A DNA stretch of 64,000 nt from Mactra quadrangularis (GCA_025267735.1 CM046307.1:47535395-47599394), one strand, 5' to 3'; counted from the first letter of the stretch, positions 23,155-35,070 are shown. Program-made: numbers and translations. Notes: generated by a model from the letters alone, not told the origin.

Positions 23155-23330
23155 ATTATCATTATTACTATATTATTATTATTATTATCATTATCATTAT
23201 TATTGTTGTTATTATTATTGTTATTATTGTTGTTGTTATTATTGTTGTTGTTATTATTATATTTGTTGTAGTTGTTGTTGTCGTTGTCGTTGTTGTTATC
23301 ATTATTATTATTATAGTTATTAGTTAAAAA
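23155..23330 (+). repeat. Trinucleotide microsatellite (ATT/GTT)n
   Basis: About 175 bases of mixed ATT, GTT and GTC triplets, immediately upstream of the start exon of LRR gene A. Absent from units B and C. The Tyr/Cys-rich frame read through it is an artefact. Confidence 0.9.
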
Positions 23331-23407
23331 CTATATTACAATTATTTTTCTATTTTCAGCAGAGGTTACTAACGTATCCCATGGACATTATGCAGTTAAA
23401 ACTCACC

Positions 23408-25266
23408 ATGAAGTCTATAGTAAGTTTTATGTGCTAGTAAAATAACTTCATAATTTTTCCATTTTGTTTATCTTGTACATTACTTCAAACTTTGATATGT
23501 CTAGAAAAAGACGATTAAAAGGTATTGTCACCCGTCGTACCGCATGGTCGCAGTGTCACTTCACATTGCCCGACGTTGCCCTGTTTATGTGACGGCGATG
23601 TTTGAAACGGCACGATTAGGTTCAGCTAAGACGGTTGCGAACACGGTCATAGAGCGACAAATGTTACATTCTTTGGTGATCCAACACACCCACGCACACC
23701 CCCGCACGCACACACACACCCCCTCACACAGGCGCACTTACGTTCACTCGCACGCGCATGATGCACGCATTTTCAGTCTTCATTTATACTTCTACATAAA
23801 TATAATACATATATATATTACAGATATTGATTGGCATGTGTTTTCTTTTGATGACGTCATCAGTGGAAGCATTTATACTGGAGAACAATTGTCTCGCTCC
23901 ACCACCATGTGAATGTTCTAATACCTTAGTTTATTGTGTTGGTGCAAGTATCTACCATGTTCCAAAGTTTCTACCATCAACTAAAACACTACAGACACTT
24001 CAAGTTGAACTAGAAAACAATAATATACGTCTGTTGCTAGACAACGATTTCCAGATGTTACAAACTGCGCATGCGCAATTTATCTCTATGAACTTTGCAT
24101 CAAATGATATAGAGTTCATTGAAGACAATGCTTTTAGCGGAATTGAGAATTTTATTCGAATCCTTTTACTTGATTTAAACAGACTTTCTTACGTACCCCC
24201 TGCTTTAGGAAAACTTATTAATTTGTCTCAGTTGTCTCTTAAAGGCAATCCGTTAACAACATTTGACCCCGCCATTTCCTCTGGCTTTGGTTCATCACTT
24301 TCATATTTCACATTTAATATCAATTTTATGTCTTCGTGGCCAACAGATGCTTTAAATAACTTACAAGTATTACAATCAATGGGAGTCGTCGAATCAATTG
24401 GTGTTAATTCAACGGTTCCTTTAACTGCATTTGACTCGTTTAAAAATACATTAACGACTCTTAATTATCAGTATGACCGAGAAAACATACCTGTTGAATT
24501 AGTGGTAATGTACACTCATAGATTGCCCGAAGCTGTTTGTCGCCTGAGTCGTTTAAGGACATTAAGAATAAATTCATATGGTTTTGAATATGATATGAAT
24601 GGCAAGACATTATTCGAGCAATGTAGAAATACCATAATGACTAGCGTAGAATCTTTGTCTATATTTTTGGTTGAAAATTTAAACATGACTGAAATTTTCA
24701 CAATTTTCCCATCTTTGAGATATTTAGTTTTAAACAATAATTTTCTGTATGATTTACAATTGAATCCTTACACTTCTGGTTTATTAACAACTATTGATAT
24801 TTCATTTAATACCTTTGCTACCGTTCCCGCAGATATCAATACATTTACTAGTTTAGTCACTTTAGACATAGGGGACAACTTCATCAAAAATATAACCGAA
24901 GGTGACTTCAGTGCTTTGGTTAATTTAGAAACTCTGGATTTAAGTAATAATATGATTACTTTCATTCACCCTAGCGCCTTTAAGAATAATATAAAATTAG
25001 AATCGTTGACTCTTGAAGGGAACAATCTTGCAACTATACCCACATCGGTCATGGTTTTGTCAAATCTAAAAATGTTTACATTCAGTTCAAATAAGGATGT
25101 TTTCAACCCAGATCAGTTCGAGTGTTCCTGTCAAACCCTTGGTAGCCTTAAAGCATGGAATGTCGATAATATTTACTTTCCAAATCATTGTAAAACAGCT
25201 GTAGGACATTCCAATCCTGTAACTATAAAGTCATTCATCCAGAATGATTTGAGCTCATGTCCATAA
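23408..25266 (+). CDS. Secreted leucine-rich-repeat protein, paralog A
   Basis: CDS joins 23408-23419 (ATG AAG TCT ATA, donor GTAAG) to 23824-25266, giving 484 residues. The join restores a signal peptide, residues 1-20 (MKSIILIGMCFLLMTSSVEA), predicted to be cleaved before F21. An N-terminal cysteine cap follows (C27, C33, C35, C42, spacing C-x5-C-x-C-x6-C). Then come about ten irregular LRRs, the best being LVTLDIGDNFIKNITEGDF and LETLDLSNNMITFIHPSAF, and a C-terminal cap with C438, C440, C460 and C483. There is no transmembrane segment, so it is probably secreted; several N-x-S/T sites fit. The closest family I can name is the extracellular LRR proteins often annotated in invertebrates as like the non-catalytic luciferase subunit of Oplophorus; that link is from memory and weak. 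Two further in-frame ATGs (23381, 23390) precede the shared start in this copy only. Ligand unknown. Confidence 0.88.
23690..23765 (+). repeat. CA/CACG-rich tract before the main exon of LRR gene A
   Basis: Degenerate CACA/CACG repeats 60-130 bases upstream of the acceptor at 23823. Equivalent tracts precede the same exon in copies B and C. Confidence 0.6.
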
Positions 25267-26775
25267 ATATCTACCATTGTATCGTTATGTGCCAAAAAAG
25301 TTTCAAGACAAAGGAATTTTTATAAATTTCCTAATTTTTTATAGTTTTTGGAGAAGTATTTTTAATACATTTAGTCAAACAAATTTCATTTATGCAGATG
25401 CATTTCTAAGAATCGGTATTTGACATCTCAAAACCTTTAAAATCATGATCAGTGGAATTCTTTTCCATAACTTGTTTAATCCACGTTTATAGTCTCAACA
25501 ATAAATAGAACAAATTTAAGCAAAACTAAAAACATTTCAGAATAAACGACTATGAAAGGATCTATAAAAGCTATTTACGAGTAGGCCTACAAAATAAAAA
25601 TGTCTCAAAACATATGGTGGGTACTATATTGTTGGCATGAAACATAATAGTTCTGACGTTTTAAAAATGTAAACTATCTTAATAAACAATAAATAATTGA
25701 CGTGTTGTTTTAATTCAATACACTGTGCTGTACGTTGTATTTTAACATTGTTCAGTCCCATGTGTCGGTTTGTCGTCATATAGGCAATCCCGCCTAGATC
25801 TCTGGACCCAAGTTTTTATCTAACACATAAACTCGCCAGTAGCTGACAGCTGACCCCTCTTGATACAGAGGTAGGTTGGGAAATGGCAGTAGAAAATATT
25901 TCATGATCAAATTCCACGATGGTAAGTAGGTATCACACAGGAATCGAGTCCACGACCCTTGGAATTACATGTATAGTCAGAAGTACTTTCGACAGAGCTT
26001 ACCAGGCATTAATGTATGTGTTCCTTTTTGAAAGATTTATTAAGTTCGGACTCTTAGGTTTTTCCGAAATTGCAAATCAGCCACAAGTGACAATATTTGT
26101 CCGAATATATTGACACTTTGCGGATTTTGTCAAACAAGAAAATCTGACCGATTCTATAATTAAAAACACTTATAATCACTATAATGACATGGATTATCAT
26201 TAAAAACCACTCTTTCTCAGATTGACCTAACGATTTCCCTTACTTTTCATCAACAATTTTGATAGAAATGTTCAATGGCGCCCCTCCAAGGATTGTCTAA
26301 GAAAAAGGGATAGTGCAGCGATCGTCGAGATGTTCTGCATGCAGTGACAATCTGACAAATAGGAAACCCATTCCAGAAAGAACTCACGCTTAGCGCTAGA
26401 ATAAATAATAATGCTTTCATTTTGATACAGTCACTTGTGGACTAAATCTTCATCATTGAAATGACATATGCTAATACCAAATATTTACAATATTACCTAA
26501 TTTGATTGGATGTTTCTTCTTATCAAATATTTGTTTTCCTATGTTAACGTCAGGTCAGTGATAATTAGATCTGTGTACATTTTGTCACCGCTATCATAGC
26601 GTAAATAATTGACGCATGGATATTAATAGTCAAAAACGTTCTATTAATCTGATTATATTGGCAGAACAATGACGACATATTGTTACCAATCACTTATCTA
26701 GAAATATGGATACAACGATGACGTCATATTTTGACTCTCTCCATATTTAGGTCAATGTTCGAGAAGTGATCCTGT
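25267..26775. other. 3' flank of LRR gene A
   Basis: Probable 3' UTR and downstream DNA. AATAAA-type signals occur at about 25547 and 25679. A tRNA-derived SINE fragment (minus strand, GGGTCGTGGACTCGATTCC) lies at about 25790-26000 and is shared with B (33040-33230) and C (41060-41220). Matching blocks continue to about 26760. Confidence 0.5.
25790..26000 (-). mobile_element. tRNA-derived SINE, family S2, unit A
   Basis: The minus strand carries a B-box-like GGGTCGTGGACTCGATTCC and a tail with AGCTGACAGC-type sequence. Present at the same place in all three units, so it predates the triplication. Confidence 0.55.
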
Positions 26776-27371
26776 GAAAGGATGCACAATAAGGAACAAG
26801 AATAAGCATATCATTTACTTAAATTCAACCAAGGAAACTGCTTCATGTAATTTCCTTTTGCAAAAAAAAATCCATTGCGTATTAGTGTAGCTAGTTTGGT
26901 TAAAGATTGCGGGTTTGAGTCCAGCTTTTGTTTATGATTCTTGATGTAAGAAAAAGTATTTAGGTACATTTGTAGAATTTAAATGTTTTACTGGTCAAAC
27001 CAAGGAATGATAATTGGGTAAGTGAACAATCTCCCATGACTTCTGAAAAGGTGCGTAAAATCCAAACCAATATCTTTCTTTTAGATACGGTGCCCTTCCA
27101 ATTATCTCTGATATATTCGTGACCACGTGACAACGCCACTGTGGAAAATACCTTTCTCAGTTCACTCGGTGAAATAAAAATCTTACACCAAAACTGACGA
27201 ATATTCTCTATTTATTTTTCTAAGTGTTAAAATACGTTGTTTGTGTTTTAAAGAACGTTGTAAGGGTCTGTTGAAGTATTAGATTAAACAATTGATTTAA
27301 ATTCAATGATATCGTATTTACCAACCTATTGAATTAACTATCTTGTTAAAATCGAATATTACAAATATACT

Positions 27372-27390
27372 CACGTGGTTGCCTAGCAAC
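27372..27390 (+). promoter_or_regulatory. E-box overlapping a perfect X-box, unit B
   Basis: CACGTG overlaps the start of GTTGCCTAGCAAC (27378-27390), an exact palindromic RFX X-box. It lies about 2.8 kb upstream of the LRR gene B start. Function is inference. Confidence 0.4.
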
Positions 27391-28796
27391 AGGTATTTTA
27401 TTTGATGAGCTAGTGTCAGTATATATACTCAATGGTTAGTTTAATTGTTTAAAAAGTTGAAAAATGAGTTTGGATTCGATGTGAGAAGTGGTATTTTACC
27501 ACGATATATCGTCATCGTGTAGCAAACACTTCTCGGTTGGCACTAACACCGAGTCGTGAAGACAAAGCGATGCATTTGAGGTCACGTGATGAAAAAATGG
27601 ACGTCGAACAGTCAAAATAGGGATGCGTGTATGGACTCGTCGACGCCATGTTTTGTCGGGTTACCTGTTTGTATTACCAGAAAATACCATTATCAATGAA
27701 TGAACGAGTACCAGTTGATATGCATAACTAATTGTAACAAGTTTTATAAAACATATCTTCCCTACATTTGGGAGAATCTAATATTCATTAATCATAAATG
27801 TTTTTTCATATCGTTAACAGGGCACGCTAGCTAATGCTGGTATTCTATAAATAGACTTTATGGTTTAACAAATCGTTTACAGGGCACCACGCTAATCATA
27901 GTATTCCACAGTATAAATAGTCTTGAGACGGTTTAAAACGCTGACGCATATTGCTTGAATGGTTTTTACTCTGAGGAGAATATACGGCTAAGCCACCGGC
28001 ACCAGTGTCCTCGCATTCTTTAAATACGCACACATATGATATTTTATAACAAACACAATTAAAAATCGCGCCCGTATACATTGCCGTATACGAGTTATAG
28101 GGACGTACGCATTATTTTTTTATCATAAGAAATAAACTCTGGTGCCGGTGGGCTAAGTGGCGATTTCAAGCATTTTGTGAAATGCTAAAACTTATATAAA
28201 TGTAAACGTTTCCGGCCTGACTTCATCGCGGGGGACAAAGGGACGGGGAACATGGTCCCACATGACCCCAGAGATACCGGCATCCATGTGATGGTAATGA
28301 TATATGTCAGGATCACAAAGTACCATAATCAGGCATTAATTAACTTGTACGCGTTATAAATCATGAAAATGTATGTACAACCTTTATTAAACATATCCCA
28401 GACTGTATATTATTTTAGATCGATCCAATTCAATTACAATGCTTTATAGCTAACGAGGCCTCAATTTGGTTATATAACGTTTCTAACCCTAACCCTGCGT
28501 TCATACTAATGGCCACTTAAAACATTACAATCAAGAACTATAAAGGTTAAAGCACAGGCGGTCGGCTCGGACACGATCCAACGAATACACGATATGTACA
28601 TAAAAGTATATTTTCAGTTCATTCAATGTTTTCGGCAGATTGCGATCGTATTTGGAGCTTTTGGGTAGAAGGATGTGGTAATGTCTATGTTCCGAAGATT
28701 GTGGATTGGTCCCCCCAACCATCCTGAATTAAACAAAATAATCCAAGAAAGCAGTTTCTTTGCGGTTTTTTTCGGATAAAAAGAAAGCAAGGGTGT

Positions 28797-29035
28797 CTTA
28801 AAGTCTACTATTATTATCGCTATTCAGTCGACTATTGCCAGTAACTTCCCCGATCATCGGGTCACACACAACTGCATGTTAACATACGGTGCAGATTGCA
28901 GTCACAGTATACAGTGCATGACCCTAACAGATACCCATTTACACCTTGATGGAGTGAAGCAATCGCATGTAAATTTTTGCTCAAGAAAATTAGCAGTGCC
29001 CCTAGTGGGATTCGAACCCAGGACCTGTCGATTGA
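28797..29035 (-). mobile_element. tRNA-derived SINE, family S1, unit B
   Basis: The minus-strand tRNA-like head carries GGGTTCGAATCCCACTAG, followed by TTTTCTTGAGCAA and a GGTGTAAATGGGTA-type middle. Shared with unit C (36345-36580), so older than the B/C split. Confidence 0.7.
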
Positions 29036-29219
29036 TAAAAACTGTTCCACTCATAAAAACCGATCTTAATTTCCAAACCAATTCAGTGCCTCTAGTGCTT
29101 TGATTCATAAAAGATTCAAGATAAGAAATGACAATCGTGACTATATTATTGTATCTGACATATATACATCATTTTAACATTCCTTCATTAACATAAGTGT
29201 CCTTGTTTCTATTTAGGTA

Positions 29220-30103
29220 AGTCTAAAATTTAATTATCTTAAACTTAAAATGTTAGTACATATGCACTTTCCTAAAATCGAGCTAGCTTTTTTGTTCAAA
29301 TATGTACATTTATATTCTGAACATACATACATGTAAACATATAACCATTTCTACATTGACATTATCCTCTTTGTTTTCTTGGCGGCAATTTTGAAATCAA
29401 AGATGGCCGCTGAAATAATGACATTTAAATTTTAACCTGCAGTGAAAGCACGATTGCATTATTACTGAATCACGCCATGTCGCATTGTCGTCTGGATGAA
29501 CGCCAGTTAAAACACAAAAGTACCGCAAAATAGTACATGTTTTGTTGTTGTTGTATACTTGTCTCGAAAGGGGCCATGCAAAACACAATTATTTGGTTGT
29601 ACTTTAATGTTTTTATTTGGTGCATCCCCAGCAGAAAATTGTATATATGGTGTAATTCAGCCTTCATACAATTCACTTTAAATCCAGTTTTAAATATCAA
29701 TATATTTTAAATATCAATAACAAACACAATATCAGTAACTTTAGTGCGTTCATTTATAAAAGTACCATGGAGTCCATTTATGTCAAATTAAATTATCTTA
29801 CTGATTCAACCTGCCCTGACCTTATAATTTATTTCTTATCTAGCAGATAAATATACTTAAAGAGGTATTTTTGTTTAATTTGACATCTGCCTTCGTCCAG
29901 TCACTTGGTTTGTTGCATTTTACTATAACTCTTTTCTACAAAATTTCATTTATGTTTTAGTAACTCACATATAATTGTTGTAAATACTGTTTCTTACTTT
30001 TATATATGAGATGAAATCCAGGTAGATACGAGCCTCGTAAGCCTTGTGCATTAAGAGTGATCATCTTTAAATCTATAGATTACTTTTTATTTGTTTTCAA
30101 CAG
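29220..30103 (+). other. Predicted 5' UTR intron of LRR gene B
   Basis: Donor TTTAG then GTAAGTCTAAA at about 29219; acceptor TTTTCAACAG at 30103 ahead of a 62-base exon that contains the start codon. Same layout as in A and C. Use is inferred. Confidence 0.5.
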
Positions 30104-30153
30104 GAGAGGTTACTGACCTATACCCAAGAGACGTTATACAGCTAAAAGTCACC

Positions 30154-32513
30154 ATGAAGCCAATAGTAAGTTTTATGTTTCAGTAACTAATATCATGATT
30201 ATTTAAATCAATAATTAAAAGTTTCCATCTCAAATTCCGATTTCGACATGCATTCTTTCTTTAAATTTAAAACTATTTTCAAAACAACGTGCTTGACAGT
30301 CTACGAAATAAGGACATGAAAGTGGTTGTCCTAACTGATCATTTTAAGAGCACGCACTATATCTCATTTGCAGAATTTTGGTTGCCTAAAAGAAATTGTT
30401 GGTTTGCCCGATTAAAAAAGTGGTTGTTCCGGCAAGCGGACTCTCGATCCGTTGTACTATTTAGAATATTGATGATATAAAAATATGTTGCACCATAAAA
30501 GGCGTTTATTATTTATCATGAGTTTTTAAAAATCTCACAAAGTTACTTAAAAATGATTAAGAGTTACCGCTTCAATATGCATGGGTTGCTATGCTAACGT
30601 AATATAGCACATATTGAGAAATACAGTAAAAAGTGTTCCAATGAACCTTTGGTAAAATCAATAAAAATAAACTTTCTAATCAACCCTCATACATAAAATG
30701 TTAGACAAATTAGATAGTTTTACCCATCAATGTTGCGAAAACGTCTGATTTGATCCATCTTTTATGCTAAGTATATAAAAAGCGTTGAAAAGAGGTATTA
30801 TCGCCCGTCGTGCCGCATTATCGCAATGTCATTTTGCATTGTCATTGATTGCCCTGTATCGCCCTGTCAACGCGACGGCGACATTTGAAATGGCACGATC
30901 AGGTTACCGTAGCTAAGAGGGTTGCAAAATCGTTGATATATCGACACGAGCCACATTTCTTTATGATCCAACACATTCACGCAGGCGCACACGTACTCAA
31001 ACACACGCACATACGTACACACGTACGTGCGTGACGCACGCATTTTTACATATTTTTCTATATATTACAGATATTGATTGGCACATGTTTTCTTTTGATG
31101 ACGTCATCAGTGGAATCATTTCTATTGGAGAACAATTGTCTGGCTCCACCACCATGTGAATGTTCTAATACCTTTGTTTATTGTTTTGGTGAAAGTTTCT
31201 ACTATGTGCCAAAGTTTCTACCATCAACTAAAACACTACAGACACTTCAAGTTGAACTAGAAAACAATTATATACGTCTGTTGCTTGACAACGATTTCCG
31301 GATGTTACAAACTACGCATGCGCAATATATTTCTATAAACTTGGGGTCAAATAATATAGAATTTATTGAAGACAATGCCTTTAGTGGAATTGAAAACGTC
31401 ATTCGAATCCTTTTTATTGATTATAACAGGCTGTCCTATGTACCTCCTGCTTTAGGGAAACTTATTAATTTGTCTGAATTGACTCTAAGTGGCAATCCGA
31501 TATCAACATTTGATCCCACCATTTTCTCTGGCTTTGGTTCATCACTTTCCTATTTCACATTTAATATCAATTTTATGTCTTCTTGGCCAACAGATGCTTT
31601 AAATAACCTAAAAGTATTACAAACTATGATGGTCGGTGAATCAATTGGTGTTAATTCAACAATTCCTTTAACTGCATTTGACTCGTTTAAAAATACATTA
31701 ACGACTCTTAATTATGAATATGACCGACAAGACTTACCTTATGATTACGTGGCAACATATTCACATAGATTGCCCGCGGCAGTTTGTAGTCTTAATCGTC
31801 TAAGGACATTAAGAATAAATTCATATGGTAATCAAGATGATATGGATGGCAAATTTTTATTCGAACAATGTAGCAATACCATCATGAGTAGCGTAGAATC
31901 TTTGTCTATTTATGCCGTTAAAAATTTAAACATGACTGAAATTTTCACAATATTCCCATCTGTAAGATATTTAGTTTTAAATAATAATTTTTTGGCTGAT
32001 TTGCTATTAAATCAGTACAGTTCTGGTTTATTAACAACTATTGATGTTTCTTATAATGCCTTTACTGCTGTTCCCGCAGGTATCAATTCATTAACTAGTT
32101 TGACCACTTTAGATATACAAGGCAACTATATCACTAGTATAAACGAAGGTGATTTCAGTGCTTTGATTAATTTAGAAATACTGGATTTGAGTTTTAATAA
32201 AATTACGTTCATCCACCCAAACGCCTTTAAGAATAATATAAAATTAGAATCGTTGACTCTTGAAGGGAACAATCTAGCAACTATACCCACATCGGTCATG
32301 GTTTTGTCAAATCTAAAAATGTTTACATTCAGTTCAAATAAAGATAATTTAAACCCAGATCAGCTCGAGTGTTCCTGTCAAACCCTTGGTAGCCTTAAAG
32401 CATGGAATGTCGATAATATTTACTTTCCAAACAGTTGTAAAACAGCTGTAGGACATTCCAATCCTGTAACTATAAAGTCATTCATCCAGAATGATTTGAG
32501 CTCATGTCCGTAA
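30154..32513 (+). CDS. Secreted leucine-rich-repeat protein, paralog B
   Basis: CDS joins 30154-30165 (ATG AAG CCA ATA, donor GTAAG) to 31071-32513, 484 residues, the same length as A and C without a gap. The signal peptide reads MKPIILIGTCFLLMTSSVES. All eight cap cysteines of paralog A are kept. LRRs such as LTTLDIQGNYITSINEGDF and LEILDLSFNKITFIHPNAF are clear. It differs from A mainly in the N-terminal and central repeats, while the last ~100 residues are almost the same in all three. The intron is ~905 bases, against ~404 in A, because repeat R1 and flanking sequence lie in it. No transmembrane segment or GPI-like tail is seen. Frame, caps and splice sites are intact, so it is likely functional. 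Ligand unknown. Confidence 0.88.
30317..30440 (+). repeat. Interspersed repeat R1, copy 2 of 4
   Basis: In the coding intron of LRR gene B. Shares GATCATTTTAAGAGCACGCA and TTTGCAGAATTTTGGTTGCC with the copy at 38315-38462. Gene A has none, so the insertion came before the B/C split and after A diverged. Confidence 0.65.
30970..31040 (+). repeat. CA/CACG-rich tract before the main exon of LRR gene B
   Basis: Degenerate CACA/CACG and TACGTA repeats 30-100 bases upstream of the acceptor at 31070. Confidence 0.55.
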
Positions 32514-33354
32514 ACATTTACCATTGTAAAGTGCCAACAAAATTTTTCGAGAAAAGGGAAACTTAAAAAAGAATTATGTCGCAATTATTGTTGTTTGTAG
32601 ATCCACTATTGTTAATATTTAAAAAAAAAATTTCATTAATGCATCGCATTTCTATGAGTTTGCATTTGGCACCCCAAAGCCTCCAAAACCATGGTCAATG
32701 GATTTCTTTTCCATAACTTGGTTTTAAGCCACTTTTATAGTCTTAGAGCTCTATGAATAAAACCATAACAAATTAAAACAAAAACTAAGAGGCATTTCAA
32801 CAGGAACGGCTGAAAACTATTTAGTAGGTCTACAAAATGAAAATGTCTCCAAATATTTTGTGGGCACTATTTTGTTGGTATAAAACATTATATCTGTCAC
32901 ATGTAAACCATCAGGAAATAAAACTTAAACAAGAAATAATTAACATGTTGTTTTGTAATGTATGGTACTTTACGCCACAGTTAAACATTTGTTCAGTCCC
33001 ATTAGTCGGTTTGTTGTCCTATTGACAATCCAGCCTAAAACTCTGGACCCAAGTTTTTACCTAACACATAAAATCGCTAGAAGCTGACAGCTGTCCCCTA
33101 TTGATACAGCGGTATGTGGGTGAATAGAATGGCAGTAGAAAATATTTCATGACCCAAACTCTACGAAGGTATGTCTCGGCCAGGAATCGAGTCCACGACC
33201 CTTTGAATCATACTCAGAAGTGCTATCGACAAGCTAATCAGTCGTGGATGCTTGCGTTCCTTATAGAAGGATTTTAAGAGTTCAGTTTCAGTGTTAGAAA
33301 AAATCACTCCCTCGTCATTTTCCTACATTTGTTTGTCCTGGACTCTAGTGGGAG
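32514..33354. other. 3' flank of LRR gene B
   Basis: Probable 3' UTR with an AATAAA at about 32755, then a minus-strand S2 SINE at about 33040-33230 that is shared with A and C. It ends at ACTCTAGTGGGAG (33342-33354), the empty site for the SINE inserted in unit C at 41350. Confidence 0.5.
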
Positions 33355-33590
33355 CAGTGGTCCAGTGATAGGACGTGCACTTTGGGATCAAGAAATCCCG
33401 GGTTAAAACCCACTAGGGGAATCTAATTTCCTTTAGCAAGAAGTTAACCCACAGTTGTTCCACTCCGTCCAGGTGTAAATGGATACTGTAAAGGATCGTC
33501 CGTCTGAAGGAGATTTCAATAATCAGGAGTTATCGTACAAGATTGTAAATTAAGGTCGACTTAAGGAGTATACGGAAGAACACTTAAACT
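33355..33590 (+). mobile_element. tRNA-derived SINE, family S1, unit B
   Basis: tRNA-like head CAGTGGTCCAGTGATAGGAC (A box) and AATCCCGGGTTAAAACCC (B box), then TTTAGCAAGAAGTTAACCC, TCCGTCCAGGTGTAAATGG and a CAGGAGTTATCGTACAAG tail. Orthologous to 41649-41880 in unit C and absent from A. Confidence 0.75.
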
Positions 33591-34475
33591 TTTTAACTCT
33601 GTTTCTCACACATAATTGCAGTTTGATACATTCGGCCATTTTCCACAGCCAACTGTGTTGATAGGACTATTATTATGTAGTCTTATCATTATGTGACTAC
33701 TAATTTTTGAACAATTTCCTAAATTTACTTAATATTTAACATTTTCATACGAAAGGTCTTTGAATAAGCTCATTTAACATATTAAGTTAGAGCCACACAA
33801 TTGTATCCTGGCCTAAATTATATGAGACAAATTTTCAATAACTAAATCGTCTGTTCAGTGCTTTCAGCGCTTTGATTTTATAGTTTGACACATTGGAATG
33901 ATTTATAAATACTCGTTTGGTGAGAGCGCAGACGTGATAAATGTATTTACATTTACATGTCAATGGCCTAATATTTTCGATCAAAAGTAACTCTTTTTCA
34001 GAATGACCAAACGATTTCCCTTACTTTATTGTGAACAGCGACAATTTTGATAGAAATGTTACAAGGCGGCCCCGTTAATTATCTAAGAAACAGGGGTAGT
34101 GCAGCTATCGTCGAGATGTTCTGCATGCAGTGACAATCTGACAAACATAAAAAGGTGCGTAAAATCCAAACCAATATCTTTCTTTAGGATACGGTGCCCT
34201 CCAAATTAACTCGGATGTATTCGTGACCACGTGACAACGCCACTGTTGAAAATACCTTTCTCAGTTCACTCGGTGAAATAAAAATCTTACACCAAAACTG
34301 ACGAATATTCTCTATTTATTTTTCTAAATGTTAAAATAAGTTGTTCGTGTTTTAAAGAATGTTGAAATGGTGTGTTGATGTATTAAATTAAACAATTCGT
34401 TTAAATTCAATGATATCGTATTTACCAACCCATTGAATTAACTATCTTGTTAAAATCAAATATTACAAATATACT

Positions 34476-34494
34476 CACGTGGATACCTAGCAAC
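34476..34494 (+). promoter_or_regulatory. E-box with degenerate X-box, unit C
   Basis: CACGTG is kept, but the X-box left half is GATACC instead of GTTACC (34482-34494, right half AGCAAC intact). Confidence 0.25.
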
Positions 34495-34899
34495 GGGTAT
34501 TTTATTTGATGAGCTAGTGTCAGTATATATACCCAATGGTTAGTTTAATTGTTTAAAAAGTTGAAAAATGAGTTTAGATTCTATGTGATAAGTGATATTT
34601 TACCACGATATATCGTCATCGTATAGCAAACACTTCTCGGTTGGCACTAACACTGACTCGTTGAGACAAAGCTACTAGTTCAAAGCTTTTGGTTAAACAT
34701 TATATTCTGAAATAACCTGTCAGTGTCTGTTATTGTGTTAAGAAAATGAGTTTTTTTTAATATTTTAAGGTAAACTGGCTTATAGATTGTGGAAATAAAA
34801 AATAAAAGTAGCGCAATGCACTAAAAACATATATACTTAACAACTTTTCTAACTCCACATTGTTAATTCACGTCGCTACCAATGGGGTACGATTTTATA

Positions 34900-35070
34900 C
34901 GTTTTGATTGGCTTAGGTCGACCGGTGTCGACTACAAAATGCTCAAATCCTGATAACTGTTTATATCGACGTTCAGAAACGTCGGCAATGAACGCCGCTC
35001 ATCAGCTAACACGATTATCAAGATTTGAGCATTTTTGTGTCGACACCGGTTGCCTTAAGCCAATCAAAAC
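34900..35070. repeat. Foldback element, arms about 45 bp
   Basis: GTTTTGATTGGCTTAGGTCG with ACCGGTGTCGAC and AAAATGCTCAAATC at the left are answered by GATTTGAGCATTTTTGTGTCG, ACACCGGT and TAAGCCAATCAAAAC at the right. Seen only in unit C. The open frame over it is an artefact. Confidence 0.75.

Larger units (their letters stand above)
22502..23359 (+). other. Predicted 5' UTR intron of LRR gene A
   Basis: ATGCAG followed by GTAAGTCTAAA at about 22502 is conserved as TTTAG followed by GTAAGTCTAAA at about 29219 and 36757. The acceptor lies at 23358-23359, just before the start-codon exon. This predicts a non-coding first exon ending near 22501. The conserved donor is seen; its use is inferred. 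Confidence 0.5.
19880..26775 (+). repeat. Duplicated unit A of the LRR array
   Basis: Begins with ACCTTTCTCCGTTCACTCGG at about 19890, which recurs as ACCTTTCTCAGTTCACTCGG in units B and C. Shared blocks follow in order: the CACGTG/X-box block, a cytosine-rich CCCCAGAGATACC block (21880), the 5' splice site GCAGGTAAGT (22499), the start exon, the LRR exon, and the 3' flank to about 26775. Sequence differs from B and C much more than those two differ from each other. It contains a (ATT/GTT)n tract and a poly-C MITE that B and C lack. Confidence 0.8.
27049..34152 (+). repeat. Duplicated unit B of the LRR array
   Basis: Starts at AAGGTGCGTAAAATCCAAAC (27049), which recurs at 34153 as the start of unit C. 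It is collinear with C at high identity apart from clean gaps: a ~395-base deletion in B relative to C 34675-35070, the TIR element present only in C (36826-37306) and the SINE present only in C (41350-41635). At its right end B jumps from CAATCTGACAAA to the next unit start, omitting about 690 bases that A (26355-27045) and C keep. Confidence 0.85.

Noticed and set aside
22895..23323. A 142-codon frame rich in Tyr and Cys
   Set aside because: Translation of a MITE and an (ATT/GTT)n microsatellite; no codon signal or homology.
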